Source: Pratylenchus scribneri (taxonomy: Eukaryota > Nematoda > Chromadorea > Rhabditida > Pratylenchidae). Taken from it: a DNA stretch of 64,000 bases. Location of the stretch: the NCBI GenBank assembly GCA_030063045.1, contig JAQSEB010000002.1:3968001-4032000 (forward strand), in the 5' to 3' direction. Made by a program: the position numbers and the translations under genes. Below, piece by piece: positions 36,001 through 51,000 of this stretch; the first letter of the stretch is position 1, and the number at the start of each line of letters is the position of its first letter. Below the pieces are notes generated by a model. That model did not search any database. It was not told the DNA's origin and saw only the letters and a list, made by a program, of their open reading frames with translations.

Positions 36001-39000
36001 TTCTTATTTCCTAAGGATATTAATTAATTGACCCTAAGATATTCCTAGAAATTTCAAAATAAATTTTTTTAGCCTAGATAAGATTCTTATTTCCTAAGGA
36101 TATTAATTAATTGACCCTAAGATATTCCTAGAAATTTCAAAATAAATTTTTTTAGCCTAGATAAGATTCTTATTCTCTAAGGATATTAATTAATTAACCC
36201 TTTAAGTTACCTAGAAATTTCAAAATAAATTTTTTTAGCCTAGATAAGATGCTTATTCCCTAAGGATATTAATTAATTAACCCTAAGATATTCCTAGAAA
36301 TTTCAAAATAAATTTTTTTAGCCTAGATAAGATTCTTATTCCCTAAGGATATTAATTAATTGACCCTAAGATATTCCTAGAAATTTCAAAATAAATTTTT
36401 TTAGCCTAGATAAGATTCTTATTCTCTAAGGATATTAATTAATTAACCCTTTAAGTTACCTAGAAATTTCAAAATAAATTTTTTTAGCCTAGATAAGATT
36501 CTTATTCCCTAAGGATATTAATTAATTAACCCTAAGATATTCCTAGAAATTTCAAAATAAATTTTTTTAGCCTAGATAAGATTCTTATTCCCTAAGGATA
36601 TTAATTAATTGACCCTAAGATATTCCTAGAAATTTCAAAATAAATTTTTTTAGCCTAGATAAGATTCTTATTCCCTAAGGATATTAATTAATTAACCCTA
36701 AGATATTCCTAGAAATTTCAAAATAAATTTTTTTAGCCTAGATAAGATTCTTATTTTCTAAGGATATTAATTAATTAACCCTTTAAGTTACCTAGAAATT
36801 TCAAAATAAATTTTTTTAGCCTAGATAAGATTCTTATTCCCTAAGGATATTAATTAATTAACCCTAAGATATTCCTAGAAATTTCAAAATAAATTTTTTT
36901 AGCCTAGATAAGATTCTTATTCTCTAAGGATATTAATTAATTAACCCTTTAAGTTACCTAGAAATTTCAAAATAAATTTTTTTTAGCCTAGATAAGATTC
37001 TTATTCCTTAAGGATATTAATTAATTAACCCTAAGATATTCCTAGAAATTTCAAAATAAATTTTTTTAGCCTAGATAAGATTCTTATTCTCTAAGGATAT
37101 TAATTAATTAACCCTTTAAGTTACCTAGAAATTTCAAAATAAATTTTTTTAGCCTAGATAAGATTCTTATTCCCTAAGGATATTAATTAATTAACCCTTT
37201 AAGTTACCTAGAAATTTCAAAATAAATTTTTTTAGCCTAGATAAGATTCTTATTCCCTAAGGATATTAATTAATTAACCCTAAGATATTCCTAGAAATTT
37301 CAAAATAAATTTTTTTAGCCTAGATAAGATTCTTATTCTCTAAGGATATTAATTAATTAACCCTTTAAGTTACCTAGAAATTTCAAAATAAATTTTTTTA
37401 GCCTAGATAAGATTCTTATTCTCTAAGGATATTAATTAATTAACCCTTTAAGTTACCTAGAAATTTCAAAATAAATTTTTTTAGCCTAGATAAGATTCTT
37501 ATTCTCTAAGGATATTAATTAATTAACCCTTTAAGTTACCTAGAAATTTCAAAATAAATTTTTTTAGCCTAGATAAGATTCTTATTCCCTAAGGATATTA
37601 ATTAATTAACCCTTTAAGTTACCTAGAAATTTCAAAATAAATTTTTTTAGCCTAGATAAGATTCTTATTCCCTAAGGATATTAATTAATTAACCCTAAGA
37701 TATTCCTAGAAATTTCAAAATAAATTTTTTTAGCCTAGATAAGATTCTTATTCTCTAAGGATATTAATTAATTAACCCTTTAAGTTACCTAGAAATTTCA
37801 AAATAAATTTTTTTAGCCTAGATAAGATTCTTATTCCTTAAGGATATTAATTAATTAACCCTAAGATATTCCTAGAAATTTCAAAATAAATTTTTTTAGC
37901 CTAGATAAGATTCTTATTCTCTAAGGATATTAATTAATTAACCCTTTAAGTTACCTAGAAATTTCAAAATAAATTTTTTTAGCCTAGATAAGATGCTTAT
38001 TCCCTAAGGATATTAATTAATTAACCCTAAGATATTCCTAGAAATTTCAAAATAAATTTTTTTAGCCTAGATAAGATTCTTATTCCCTAAGGATATTAAT
38101 TAATTGACCCTAAGATATTCCTAGAAATTTCAAAATAAATTTTTTTAGCCTAGATAAGATTCTTATTCTCTAAGGATATTAATTAATTAACCCTTTAAGT
38201 TACCTAGAAATTTCAAAATAAATTTTTTTAGCCTAGATAAGATTCTTATTCCCTAAGGATATTAATTAATTAACCCTAAGATATTCCTAGAAATTTCAAA
38301 ATAAATTTTTTTAGCCTAGATAAGATTCTTATTCCCTAAGGATATTAATTAATTGACCCTAAGATATTCCTAGAAATTTCAAAATAAATTTTTTTAGCCT
38401 AGATAAGATTCTTATTCCCTAAGGATATTAATTAATTAACCCTAAGATATTCCTAGAAATTTCAAAATAAATTTTTTTAGCCTAGATAAGATTCTTATTT
38501 TCTAAGGATATTAATTAATTAACCCTTTAAGTTACCTAGAAATTTCAAAATAAATTTTTTTTAGCCTAGATAAGATTCTTATTCCCTAAGGATATTAATT
38601 AATTAACCCTAAGATATTCCTAGAAATTTCAAAATAAATTTTTTTAGCCTAGATAAGATTCTTATTCTCTAAGGATATTAATTAATTAACCCTTTAAGTT
38701 ATAGAAATTTCAAAATAAATTTTTTTTAGCCTAGATAAGATTCTTATTCCTTAAGGATATTAATTAATTAACCCTAAGATATTCCTAGAAATTTCAAAAT
38801 AAATTTTTTTAGCCTAGATAAGATTCTTATTCTCTAAGGATATTAATTAATTAACCCTTTAAGTTACCTAGAAATTTCAAAATAAATTTTTTTAGCCTAG
38901 ATAAGATTCTTATTCCCTTTTTAGCCTAGATAAGATTCTTATTCTCTAAGGATATTAATTAATTAACCCTTTAAGTTACCTAGAAATTTCAAAATAAATT

Positions 39001-42000
39001 TTTTTAGCCTAGATAAGATTCTTATTCCCTAAGGATATTAATTAATTAACCCTAAGATATTCCTAGAAATTTCAAAATAAATTTTTTTAGCCTAGATAAG
39101 ATTCTTATTTTCTAAGGATATTAATTAATTAACCCTTTAAGTTACCTAGAAATTTCAAAATAAATTTTTTTAGCCTAGATAAGATTCTTATTCCCTAAGG
39201 ATATTAATTAATTAACCCTAAGATATTCCTAGAAATTTCAAAATAAATTTTTTTAGCCTAGATAAGATTCTTATTCTCTAAGGATATTAATTAATTAACC
39301 CTTTAAGTTACCTAGAAATTTCAAAATAAATTTTTTTTAGCCTAGATAAGATTCTTATTCCTTAAGGATATTAATTAATTAACCCTAAGATATTCCTAGA
39401 AATTTCAAAATAAATTTTTTTAGCCTAGATAAGATTCTTATTCTCTAAGGATATTAATTAATTAACCCTTTAAGTTACCTAGAAATTTCAAAATAAATTT
39501 TTTTAGCCTAGATAAGATTCTTATTCCCTAAGGATATTAATTAATTAACCCTTTAAGTTACCTAGAAATTTCAAAATAAATTTTTTTAGCCTAGATAAGA
39601 TTCTTATTCCCTAAGGATATTAATTAATTAACCCTAAGATATTCCTAGAAATTTCAAAATAAATTTTTTTAGCCTAGATAAGATTCTTATTCTCTAAGGA
39701 TATTAATTAATTAACCCTTTAAGTTACCTAGAAATTTCAAAATAAATTTTTTTAGCCTAGATAAGATTCTTATTCCCTAAGGATATTAATTAATTAACCC
39801 TTTAAGTTACCTAGAAATTTCAAAATAAATTTTTTTAGCCTAGATAAGATTCTTATTCCCTAAGGATATTAATTAATTAACCCTAAGATATTCCTAGAAA
39901 TTTCAAAATAAATTTTTTTAGCCTAGATAAGATTCTTATTCTCTAAGGATATTAATTAATTAACCCTTTAAGTTACCTAGAAATTTCAAAATAAATTTTT
40001 TTAGCCTAGATAAGATTCTTATTCCTTAAGGATATTAATTAATTAACCCTAAGATATTCCTAGAAATTTCAAAATAAATTTTTTTAGCCTAGATAAGATT
40101 CTTATTCTCTAAGGATATTAATTAATTAACCCTTTAAGTTACCTAGAAATTTCAAAATAAATTTTTTTAGCCTAGATAAGATGCTTATTCCCTAAGGATA
40201 TTAATTAATTAACCCTAAGATATTCCTAGAAATTTCAAAATAAATTTTTTTAGCCTAGATAAGATTCTTATTCCCTAAGGATATTAATTAATTGACCCTA
40301 AGATATTCCTAGAAATTTCAAAATAAATTTTTTTAGCCTAGATAAGATTCTTATTCCCTAAGGATATTAATTAATTGACCCTAAGATATTCCTAGAAATT
40401 TCAAAATAAATTTTTTTAGCCTAGATAAGATTCTTATTCTCTAAGGATATTAATTAATTAACCCTTTAAGTTACCTAGAAATTTCAAAATAAATTTTTTT
40501 AGCCTAGATAAGATTCTTATTCTCTAAGGATATTAATTAATTAACCCTTTAAGTTACCTAGAAATTTCAAAATAAATTTTTTTAGCCTAGATAAGATTCT
40601 TATTCCCTAAGGATATTAATTAATTAACCCTTTAAGTTACCTAGAAATTTCAAAATAAATTTTTTTAGCCTAGATAAGATTCTTATTCCCTAAGGATATT
40701 AATTAATTAACCCTAAGATATTCCTAGAAATTTCAAAATAAATTTTTTTAGCCTAGATAAGATTCTTATTCTCTAAGGATATTAATTAATTAACCCTTTA
40801 AGTTACCTAGAAATTTCAAAATAAATTTTTTTAGCCTAGATAAGATTCTTATTCCTTAAGGATATTAATTAATTAACCCTAAGATATTCCTAGAAATTTC
40901 AAAATAAATTTTTTTAGCCTAGATAAGATTCTTATTCTCTAAGGATATTAATTAATTAACCCTTTAAGTTACCTAGAAATTTCAAAATAAATTTTTTTAG
41001 CCTAGATAAGATGCTTATTCCCTAAGGATATTAATTAATTAACCCTAAGATATTCCTAGAAATTTCAAAATAAATTTTTTTAGCCTAGATAAGATTCTTA
41101 TTCCCTAAGGATATTAATTAATTGACCCTAAGATATTCCTAGAAATTTCAAAATAAATTTTTTTAGCCTAGATAAGATTCTTATTCTCTAAGGATATTAA
41201 TTAATTAACCCTTTAAGTTACCTAGAAATTTCAAAATAAATTTTTTTAGCCTAGATAAGATTCTTATTCCCTAAGGATATTAATTAATTAACCCTAAGAT
41301 ATTCCTAGAAATTTCAAAATAAATTTTTTTAGCCTAGATAAGATTCTTATTCCCTAAGGATATTAATTAATTGACCCTAAGATATTCCTAGAAATTTCAA
41401 AATAAATTTTTTTAGCCTAGATAAGATTCTTATTCCCTAAGGATATTAATTAATTAACCCTAAGATATTCCTAGAAATTTCAAAATAAATTTTTTTAGCC
41501 TAGATAAGATTCTTATTTTCTAAGGATATTAATTAATTAACCCTTTAAGTTACCTAGAAATTTCAAAATAAATTTTTTTTAGCCTAGATAAGATTCTTAT
41601 TCCCTAAGGATATTAATTAATTAACCCTAAGATATTCCTAGAAATTTCAAAATAAATTTTTTTAGCCTAGATAAGATTCTTATTCTCTAAGGATATTAAT
41701 TAATTAACCCTTTAAGTTATAGAAATTTCAAAATAAATTTTTTTTAGCCTAGATAAGATTCTTATTCCTTAAGGATATTAATTAATTAACCCTAAGATAT
41801 TCCTAGAAATTTCAAAATAAATTTTTTTAGCCTAGATAAGATTCTTATTCTCTAAGGATATTAATTAATTAACCCTTTAAGTTACCTAGAAATTTCAAAA
41901 TAAATTTTTTTAGCCTAGATAAGATTCTTATTCCCTAAGGATATTAATTAATTAACCCTTTAAGTTACCTAGAAATTTCAAAATAAATTTTTTTAGCCTA

Positions 42001-45000
42001 GATAAGATTCTTATTCCCTAAGGATATTAATTAATTAACCCTAAGATATTCCTAGAAATTTCAAAATAAATTTTTTTAGCCTAGATAAGATTCTTATTCT
42101 CTAAGGATATTAATTAATTAACCCTTTAAGTTACCTAGAAATTTCAAAATAAATTTTTTTAGCCTAGATAAGATTCTTATTCCCTAAGGATATTAATTAA
42201 TTAACCCTAAGATATTCCTAGAAATTTCAAAATAAATTTTTTTAGCCTAGATAAGATTCTTATTCTCTAAGGATATTAATTAATTAACCCTAAGATATTC
42301 CTAGAAATTTCAAAATAAATTTTTTTAGCCTAGCTAAGATTCTTATTCCTTAAGGATATTAATTAATTAACCCTAAGATATTCCTAGAAATTTCAAAATA
42401 AATTTTTTTAGCCTAGATAAGATTCTTATTCTCTAAGGATATTAATTAATTAACCCTTTAAGTTACCTAGAAATTTCAAAATAAATTTTTTTAGCCTAGA
42501 TAAGATTCTTATTCCCTAAGGATATTAATTAATTAACCCTAAGATATTCCTAGAAATTTCAAAATAAATTTTTTTAGCCTAGATAAGATTCTTATTCCCT
42601 AAGGATATTAATTAATTAACCCTTTAAGTTACCTAGAAATTTCAAAATAAATTTTTTTAGCCTAGATAAGATTCTTATTCTCTAAGGATATTAATTAATT
42701 AACCCTTTAAGTTACCTAGAAATTTCAAAACAAATTTTTTTAGCCTAGATAAGATTCTTATTTCCTAAGGATATTAATTAATTGACCCTAAGATATTCCT
42801 AGAAATTTCAAAATAAATTTTTTTAGCCTAGATAAGATTCTTATTTCCTAAGGATATTAATTAATTGACCCTAAGATATTCCTAGAAATTTCAAAATAAA
42901 TTTTTTTAGCCTAGATAAGATTCTTATTCTCTAAGGATATTAATTAATTAACCCTTTAAGTTACCTAGAAATTTCAAAATAAATTTTTTTAGCCTAGATA
43001 AGATGCTTATTCCCTAAGGATATTAATTAATTAACCCTAAGATATTCCTAGAAATTTCAAAATAAATTTTTTTAGCCTAGATAAGATTCTTATTCCCTAA
43101 GGATATTAATTAATTGACCCTAAGATATTCCTAGAAATTCCAAAATAAATTTTTTTAGCCTAGATAAGATTCTTATTCTCTAAGGATATTAATTAATTAA
43201 CCCTTTAAGTTACCTAGAAATTTCAAAATAAATTTTTTTAGCCTAGATAAGATTCTTATTCTCTAAGGATATTAATTAATTAACCCTAAGATATTCCTAG
43301 AAATTCCAAAATAAATTTTTTTAGCCTAGATAAGATTCTTATTCTCTAAGGATATTAATTAATTAACCCTTTAAGTTACCTAGAAATTTCAAAATAAATT
43401 TTTTTAGCCTAGATAAGATTCTTATTCTCTAAGGATATTAATTAATTGACCCTAAGATATTCCTAGAAATTCCAAAATAAATTTTTTTAGCCTAGATAAG
43501 ATTCTTATTCTCTAAGGATATTAATTAATTAACCCTTTAAGTTACCTAGAAATTTCAAAATAAATTTTTTTAGCCTAGATAAGATTCTTATTCTCTAAGG
43601 ATATTAATTAATTAACCCTTTAAGTTACCTAGAAATTTCAAAATAAATTTTTTTAGCCTAGATAAGATTCTTATTCTCTAAGGATATTAATTAATTAACC
43701 CTTTAAGTTACCTAGAAATTTCAAAATAAATTTTTTTAGCCTAGATAAGATTCTTATTCTCTAAGGATATTAATTAATTAACCCTTTAAGTTACCTAGAA
43801 ATTTCAAAATAAATTTTTTTAGCCTAGATAAGATTCTTATTCTCTAAGGATATTAATTAATTGACCCTAAGATATTCCTAGAAATTCCAAAATAAATTTT
43901 TTTAGCCTAGATAAGATTCTTATTCTCTAAGGATATTAATTAATTAACCCTAAGATATTCCTAGAAATTCCAAAATAAATTTTTTTAGCCTAGATAAGAT
44001 TCTTATTCTCTAAGGATATTAATTAATTAACCCTTTAAGTTACCTAGAAATTTCAAAATAAATTTTTTTTAGCCTAGATAAGATTCTTATTCCTTAAGGA
44101 TATTAATTAATTAACCCTAAGATATTCCTAGAAATTTCAAAATAAATTTTTTTAGCCTAGATAAGATTCTTATTCTCTAAGGATATTAATTAATTAACCC
44201 TTTAAGTTACCTAGAAATTTCAAAATAAATTTTTTTAGCCTAGATAAGATTCTTATTCCCTAAGGATATTAATTAATTAACCCTTTAAGTTACCTAGAAA
44301 TTTCAAAATAAATTTTTTTAGCCTAGATAAGATTCTTATTCCCTAAGGATATTAATTAATTAACCCTAAGATATTCCTAGAAATTTCAAAATAAATTTTT
44401 TTAGCCTAGATAAGATTCTTATTCTCTAAGGATATTAATTAATTAACCCTTTAAGTTACCTAGAAATTTCAAAATAAATTTTTTTAGCCTAGATAAGATT
44501 CTTATTCTCTAAGGATATTAATTAATTAACCCTAAGATATTCCTAGAAATTTCAAAATAAATTTTTTTAGCCTAGATAAGATTCTTATTCCTTAAGGATA
44601 TTAATTAATTAACCCTAAGATATTCCTAGAAATTTCAAAATAAATTTTTTTAGCCTAGATAAGATTCTTATTCTCTAAGGATATTAATTAATTAACCCTT
44701 TAAGTTACCTAGAAATTTCAAAATAAATTTTTTTAGCCTAGATAAGATTCTTATTCCCTAAGGATATTAATTAATTAACCCTAAGATATTCCTAGAAATT
44801 TCAAAATAAATTTTTTTAGCCTAGATAAGATTCTTATTCTCTAAGGATATTAATTAATTAACCCTTTAAGTTACCTAGAAATTTCAAAATAAATTTTTTT
44901 AGCCTAGATAAGATTCTTATTCTCTAAGGATATTAATTAATTAACCCTTTAAGTTACCTAGAAATTTCAAAATAAATTTTTTTAGCCTAGATAAGATTCT

Positions 45001-48000
45001 TATTCTCTAAGGATATTAATTAATTAACCCTTTAAGTTACCTAGAAATTTCAAAATAAATTTTTTTAGCCTAGATAAGATTCTTATTCTCTAAGGATATT
45101 AATTAATTAACCCTAAGATATTCCTAGAAATTTCAAAATAAATTTTTTTAGCCTAGATAAGATTCTTATTCCTTAAGGATATTAATTAATTAACCCTAAG
45201 ATATTCCTAGAAATTTCAAAATAAATTTTTTTAGCCTAGATAAGATTCTTATTCTCTAAGGATATTAATTAATTAACCCTTTAAGTTACCTAGAAATTTC
45301 AAAATAAATTTTTTTAGCCTAGATAAGATTCTTATTCCCTAAGGATATTAATTAATTAACCCTAAGATATTCCTAGAAATTTCAAAATAAATTTTTTTAG
45401 CCTAGATAAGATTCTTATTCTCTAAGGATATTAATTAATTAACCCTTTAAGTTACCTAGAAATTTCAAAATAAATTTTTTTAGCCTAGATAAGATTCTTA
45501 TTCTCTAAGGATATTAATTAATTAACCCTTTAAGTTACCTAGAAATTTCAAAATAAATTTTTTTAGCCTAGATAAGATTCTTATTCTCTAAGGATATTAA
45601 TTAATTAACCCTTTAAGTTACCTAGAAATTTCAAAATAAATTTTTTTAGCCTAGATAAGATTCTTATTCTCTAAGGATATTAATTAATTAACCCTAAGAT
45701 ATTCCTAGAAATTTCAAAATAAATTTTTTTAGCCTAGATAAGATTCTTATTCCTTAAGGATATTAATTAATTAACCCTAAGATATTCCTAGAAATTTCAA
45801 AATAAATTTTTTTAGCCTAGATAAGATTCTTATTCTCTAAGGATATTAATTAATTAACCCTTTAAGTTACCTAGAAATTTCAAAATAAATTTTTTTAGCC
45901 TAGATAAGATTCTTATTCCCTAAGGATATTAATTAATTAACCCTAAGATATTCCTAGAAATTTCAAAATAAATTTTTTTAGCCTAGATAAGATTCTTATT
46001 CTCTAAGGATATTAATTAATTAACCCTTTAAGTTACCTAGAAATTTCAAAATAAATTTTTTTAGCCTAGATAAGATTCTTATTCCCTAAGGATATTAATT
46101 AATTAACCCTAAGATATTCCTAGAAATTTCAAAATAAATTTTTTTAGCCTAGATAAGATTCTTATTCCCTAAGGATATTAATTAATTAACCCTAAGATAT
46201 TCCTAGAAATTTCAAAATAAATTTTTTTAGCCTAGATAAGATTCTTATTCTCTAAGGATATTAATTAATTAACCCTTTAAGTTACCTAGAAATTTCAAAA
46301 TAAATTTTTTTAGCCTAGATAAGATTCTTATTCCTTAAGGATATTAATTAATTAACCCTAAGATATTCCTAGAAATTTCAAAATAAATTTTTTTAGCCTA
46401 GATAAGATTCTTATTCTCTAAGGATATTAATTAATTAACCCTTTAAGTTACCTAGAAATTTCAAAATAAATTTTTTTAGCCTAGATAAGATTCTTATTCT
46501 CTAAGGATATTAATTAATTAACCCTTTAAGTTACCTAGAAATTTCAAAATAAATTAGCCTAGATAAGATTCTTATTCCCTAAGGATATTAATTAATTAAC
46601 CCTTTAAGTTACCTAGAAATTTCAAAATAAATTTTTTTAGCCTAGATAAGATTCTTATTCCTTAAGGATATTAATTAATTAACCCTAAGATATTCCTAGA
46701 AATTTCAAAATAAATTTTTTTAGCCTAGATAAGATTCTTATTCCCTAAGGATATTAATTAATTAACCCTAAGATATTCCTAGAAATTTCAAAATAAATTT
46801 TTTTAGCCTAGATAAGATTCTTATTCCCTAAGGATATTAATTAATTAACCCTTTAAGTTACCTAGAAATTTCAAAATAAATTTTTTTAGCCTAGATAAGA
46901 TTCTTATTCCCTAAGGATATTAATTAATTAACCCTAAGATATTCCTAGAAATTTCAAAATAAATTTTTTTAGCCTAGATAAGATTCTTATTCTCTAAGGA
47001 TATTAATTAATTAACCCTTTAAGTTACCTAGAAATTTCAAAATAAATTTTTTTAGCCTAGATAAGATTCTTATTCCCTAAGGATATTAATTAATTAACCC
47101 TAAGATATTCCTAGAAATTTCAAAATAAATTTTTTTAGCCTAGATAAGATTCTTATTCTCTAAGGATATTAATTAATTAACCCTTTAAGTTACCTAGAAA
47201 TTTCAAAATAAATTTTTTTAGCCTAGATAAGATTCTTATTCCCTAAGGATATTAATTAATTAACCCTAAGATATTCCTAGAAATTTCAAAATAAATTTTT
47301 TTAGCCTAGATAAGATTCTTATTCTCTAAGGATATTAATTAATTAACCCTTTAAGTTACCTAGAAATTTCAAAATAAATTTTTTTAGCCTAGATAAGATT
47401 CTTATTCCCTAAGGATATTAATTAATTAACCCTAAGATATTCCTAGAAATTTCAAAATAAATTTTTTTAGCCTAGATAAGATTCTTATTCTCTAAGGATA
47501 TTAATTAATTAACCCTTTAAGTTACCTAGAAATTTCAAAATAAATTTTTTTAGCCTAGATAAGATTCTTATTCCCTAAGGATATTAATTAATTAACCCTA
47601 AAATATTCCTAGAAATTTCAAAATAAATTTTTTTAGCCTAGATAAGATTCTTATTCTCTAAGGATATTAATTAATTAACCCTTTAAGTTACCTAGAAATT
47701 TCAAAATAAATTTTTTTAGCCTAGATAAGATTCTTATTCCCTAAGGATATTAATTAATTAACCCTAAGATATTCCTAGAAATTTCAAAATAAATTTTTTT
47801 AGCCTAGATAAGATTCTTATTCTCTAAGGATATTAATTAATTAACCCTTTAAGTTACCTAGAAATTTCAAAATAAATTTTTTTAGCCTAGATAAGATTCT
47901 TATTCCTTAAGGATATTAATTAATTAACCCTAAGATATTCCTAGAAATTTCAAAATAAATTTTTTTAGCCTAGATAAGATTCTTATTCTCTAAGGATATT

Positions 48001-51000
48001 AATTAATTAACCCTTTAAGTTACCTAGAAATTTCAAAATAAATTTTTTTAGCCTAGATAAGATTCTTATTCCCTAAGGATATTAATTAATTAACCCTAAG
48101 ATATTCCTAGAAATTTCAAAATAAATTTTTTTAGCCTAGATAAGATTCTTATTCTCTAAGGATATTAATTAATTAACCCTTTAAGTTACCTAGAAATTTC
48201 AAAATAAATTTTTTTAGCCTAGATAAGATTCTTATTCCCTAAGGATATTAATTAATTAACCCTAAGATATTCCTAGAAATTTCAAAATAAATTTTTTTAG
48301 CCTAGATAAGATTCTTATTCTCTAAGGATATTAATTAATTAACCCTTTAAGTTACCTAGAAATTTCAAAATAAATTTTTTTAGCCTAGATAAGATTCTTA
48401 TTCCCTAAGGATATTAATTAATTAACCCTAAGATATTCCTAGAAATTTCAAAATAAATTTTTTTAGCCTAGATAAGATTCTTATTCTCTAAGGATATTAA
48501 TTAATTAACCCTTTAAGTTACCTAGAAATTTCAAAATAAATTTTTTTAGCCTAGATAAGATTCTTATTCCTTAAGGATATTAATTAATTAACCCTAAGAT
48601 ATTCCTAGAAATTTCAAAATAAATTTTTTTAGCCTAGATAAGATTCTTATTCTCTAAGGATATTAATTAATTAACCCTTTAAGTTACCTAGAAATTTCAA
48701 AATAAATTTTTTTAGCCTAGATAAGATTCTTATTCCTTAAGGATATTAATTAATTAACCCTAAGATATTCCTAGAAATTTCAAAATAAATTTTTTTAGCC
48801 TAGATAAGATTCTTATTCCCTAAGGATATTAATTAATTAACCCTAAGATATTCCTAGAAATTTCAAAATAAATTTTTTTAGCCTAGATAAGATTCTTATT
48901 CCCTAAGGATATTAATTAATTAACCCTAAGATATTCCTAGAAATTTCAAAATAAATTTTTTTAGCCTAGATAAGATTCTTATTCCCTAAGGATATTAATT
49001 AATTAACCCTAAGATATTCCTAGAAATTTCAAAATAAATTTTTTTAGCCTAGATAAGATTCTTATTCTCTAAGGATATTAATTATTTAACCCTTTAAGTT
49101 ACCTAGAAATTTCAAAATAAATTTTTTTAGCCTAGATAAGATACTTATTCCTTAAGGATATTAATTAATTAACCCTAAGATATTCCTAGAAATTTCAAAA
49201 TAAATTTTTTTAGCCTAGATAAGATTCTTATTCTCTAAGGATATTAATTAATTAACCCTAAGATATTCCTAGAAATTTCAAAATAAATTTTTTTAGCCTA
49301 GATAAGATTCTTATTCCTTAAGGATATTAATTAATTAACCCTAAGATATTCCTAGAAATTTCAAAATTTTAGCCTAGATAAGATTCTTATTCTCTAAGGA
49401 TATTAATTAATTAACCCTTTAAGTTACCTAGAAATTTCAAAATAAATTTTTTTAGCCTAGATAAGATTCTTATTCCTTAAGGATATTAATTAATTAACCC
49501 TAAGATATTCCTAGAAATTTCAAAATAAATTTTTTTAGCCTAGATAAGATTCTTATTCCCTAAGGATATTAATTAATTAACCCTAAGATATTCCTAGAAA
49601 TTTCAAAATAAATTTTTTTAGCCTAGATAAGATTCTTATTCTCTAAGGATATTAATTAATTAACCCTTTAAGTTACCTAGAAATTTCAAAATAAATTTTT
49701 TTAGCCTAGATAAGATTCTTATTCCCTAAGGATATTAATTAATTAACCCTAAGATATTCCTAGAAATTTCAAAATAAATTTTTTTAGCCTAGATAAGATT
49801 CTTATTCTCTAAGGATATTAATTAATTAACCCTTTAAGTTACCTAGAAATTTCAAAATAAATTTTTTTAGCCTAGATAAGATTCTTATTCCCTAAGGATA
49901 TTAATTAATTAACCCTAAGATATTCCTAGAAATTTCAAAATAAATTTTTTTAGCCTAGATAAGATTCTTATTCCCTAAGGATATTAATTAATTAACCCTA
50001 AGATATTCCTAGAAATTTCAAAATAAATTTTTTTAGCCTAGATAAGATTCTTATTCCCTAAGGATATTAATTAATTAACCCTAAGATATTCCTAGAAATT
50101 TCAAAATAAATTTTTTTAGCCTAGATAAGATTCTTATTCCCTAAGGATATTAATTAATTAACCCTAAGATATTCCTAGAAATTTCAAAATAAATTTTTTT
50201 AGCCTAGATAAGATTCTTATTCCCTAAGGATATTAATTAATTAACCCTAAGATATTCCTAGAAATTTCAAAATAAATTTTTTTAGCCTAGATAAGATTCT
50301 TATTCCCTAAGGATATTAATTAATTAACCCTAAGATATTCCTAGAAATTTCAAAATAAATTTTTTTAGCCTAGATAAGATTCTTATTCCCTAAGGATATT
50401 AATTAATTAACCCTAAGATATTCCTAGAAATTTCAAAATAAATTTTTTTAGCCTAGATAAGATTCTTATTCCCTAAGGATATTAATTAATTAACCCTAAG
50501 ATATTCCTAGAAATTTCAAAATAAATTTTTTTAGCCTAGATAAGATTCTTATTCCCTAAGGATATTAATTAATTAACCCTAAGATATTCCTAGAAATTTC
50601 AAAATAAATTTTTTTAGCCTAGATAAGATTCTTATTCCCTAAGGATATTAATTAATTAACCCTTTAAGTTACCTAGAAATTTCAAAATAAATTTTTTTAG
50701 CCTAGATAAGATTCTTATTCCCTAAGGATATTAATTAATTAACCCTAAGATATTCCTAGAAATTTCAAAATAAATTTTTTTAGCCTAGATAAGATTCTTA
50801 TTCCCTAAGGATATTAATTAATTAACCCTAAGATATTCCTAGAAATTTCAAAATAAATTTTTTTAGCCTAGATAAGATTCTTATTCCCTAAGGATATTAA
50901 TTAATTAACCCTTTAAGTTACCTAGAAATTTCAAAATAAATTTTTTTAGCCTAGATAAGATTCTTATTCTCTAAGGATATTAATTAATTAACCCTTTAAG

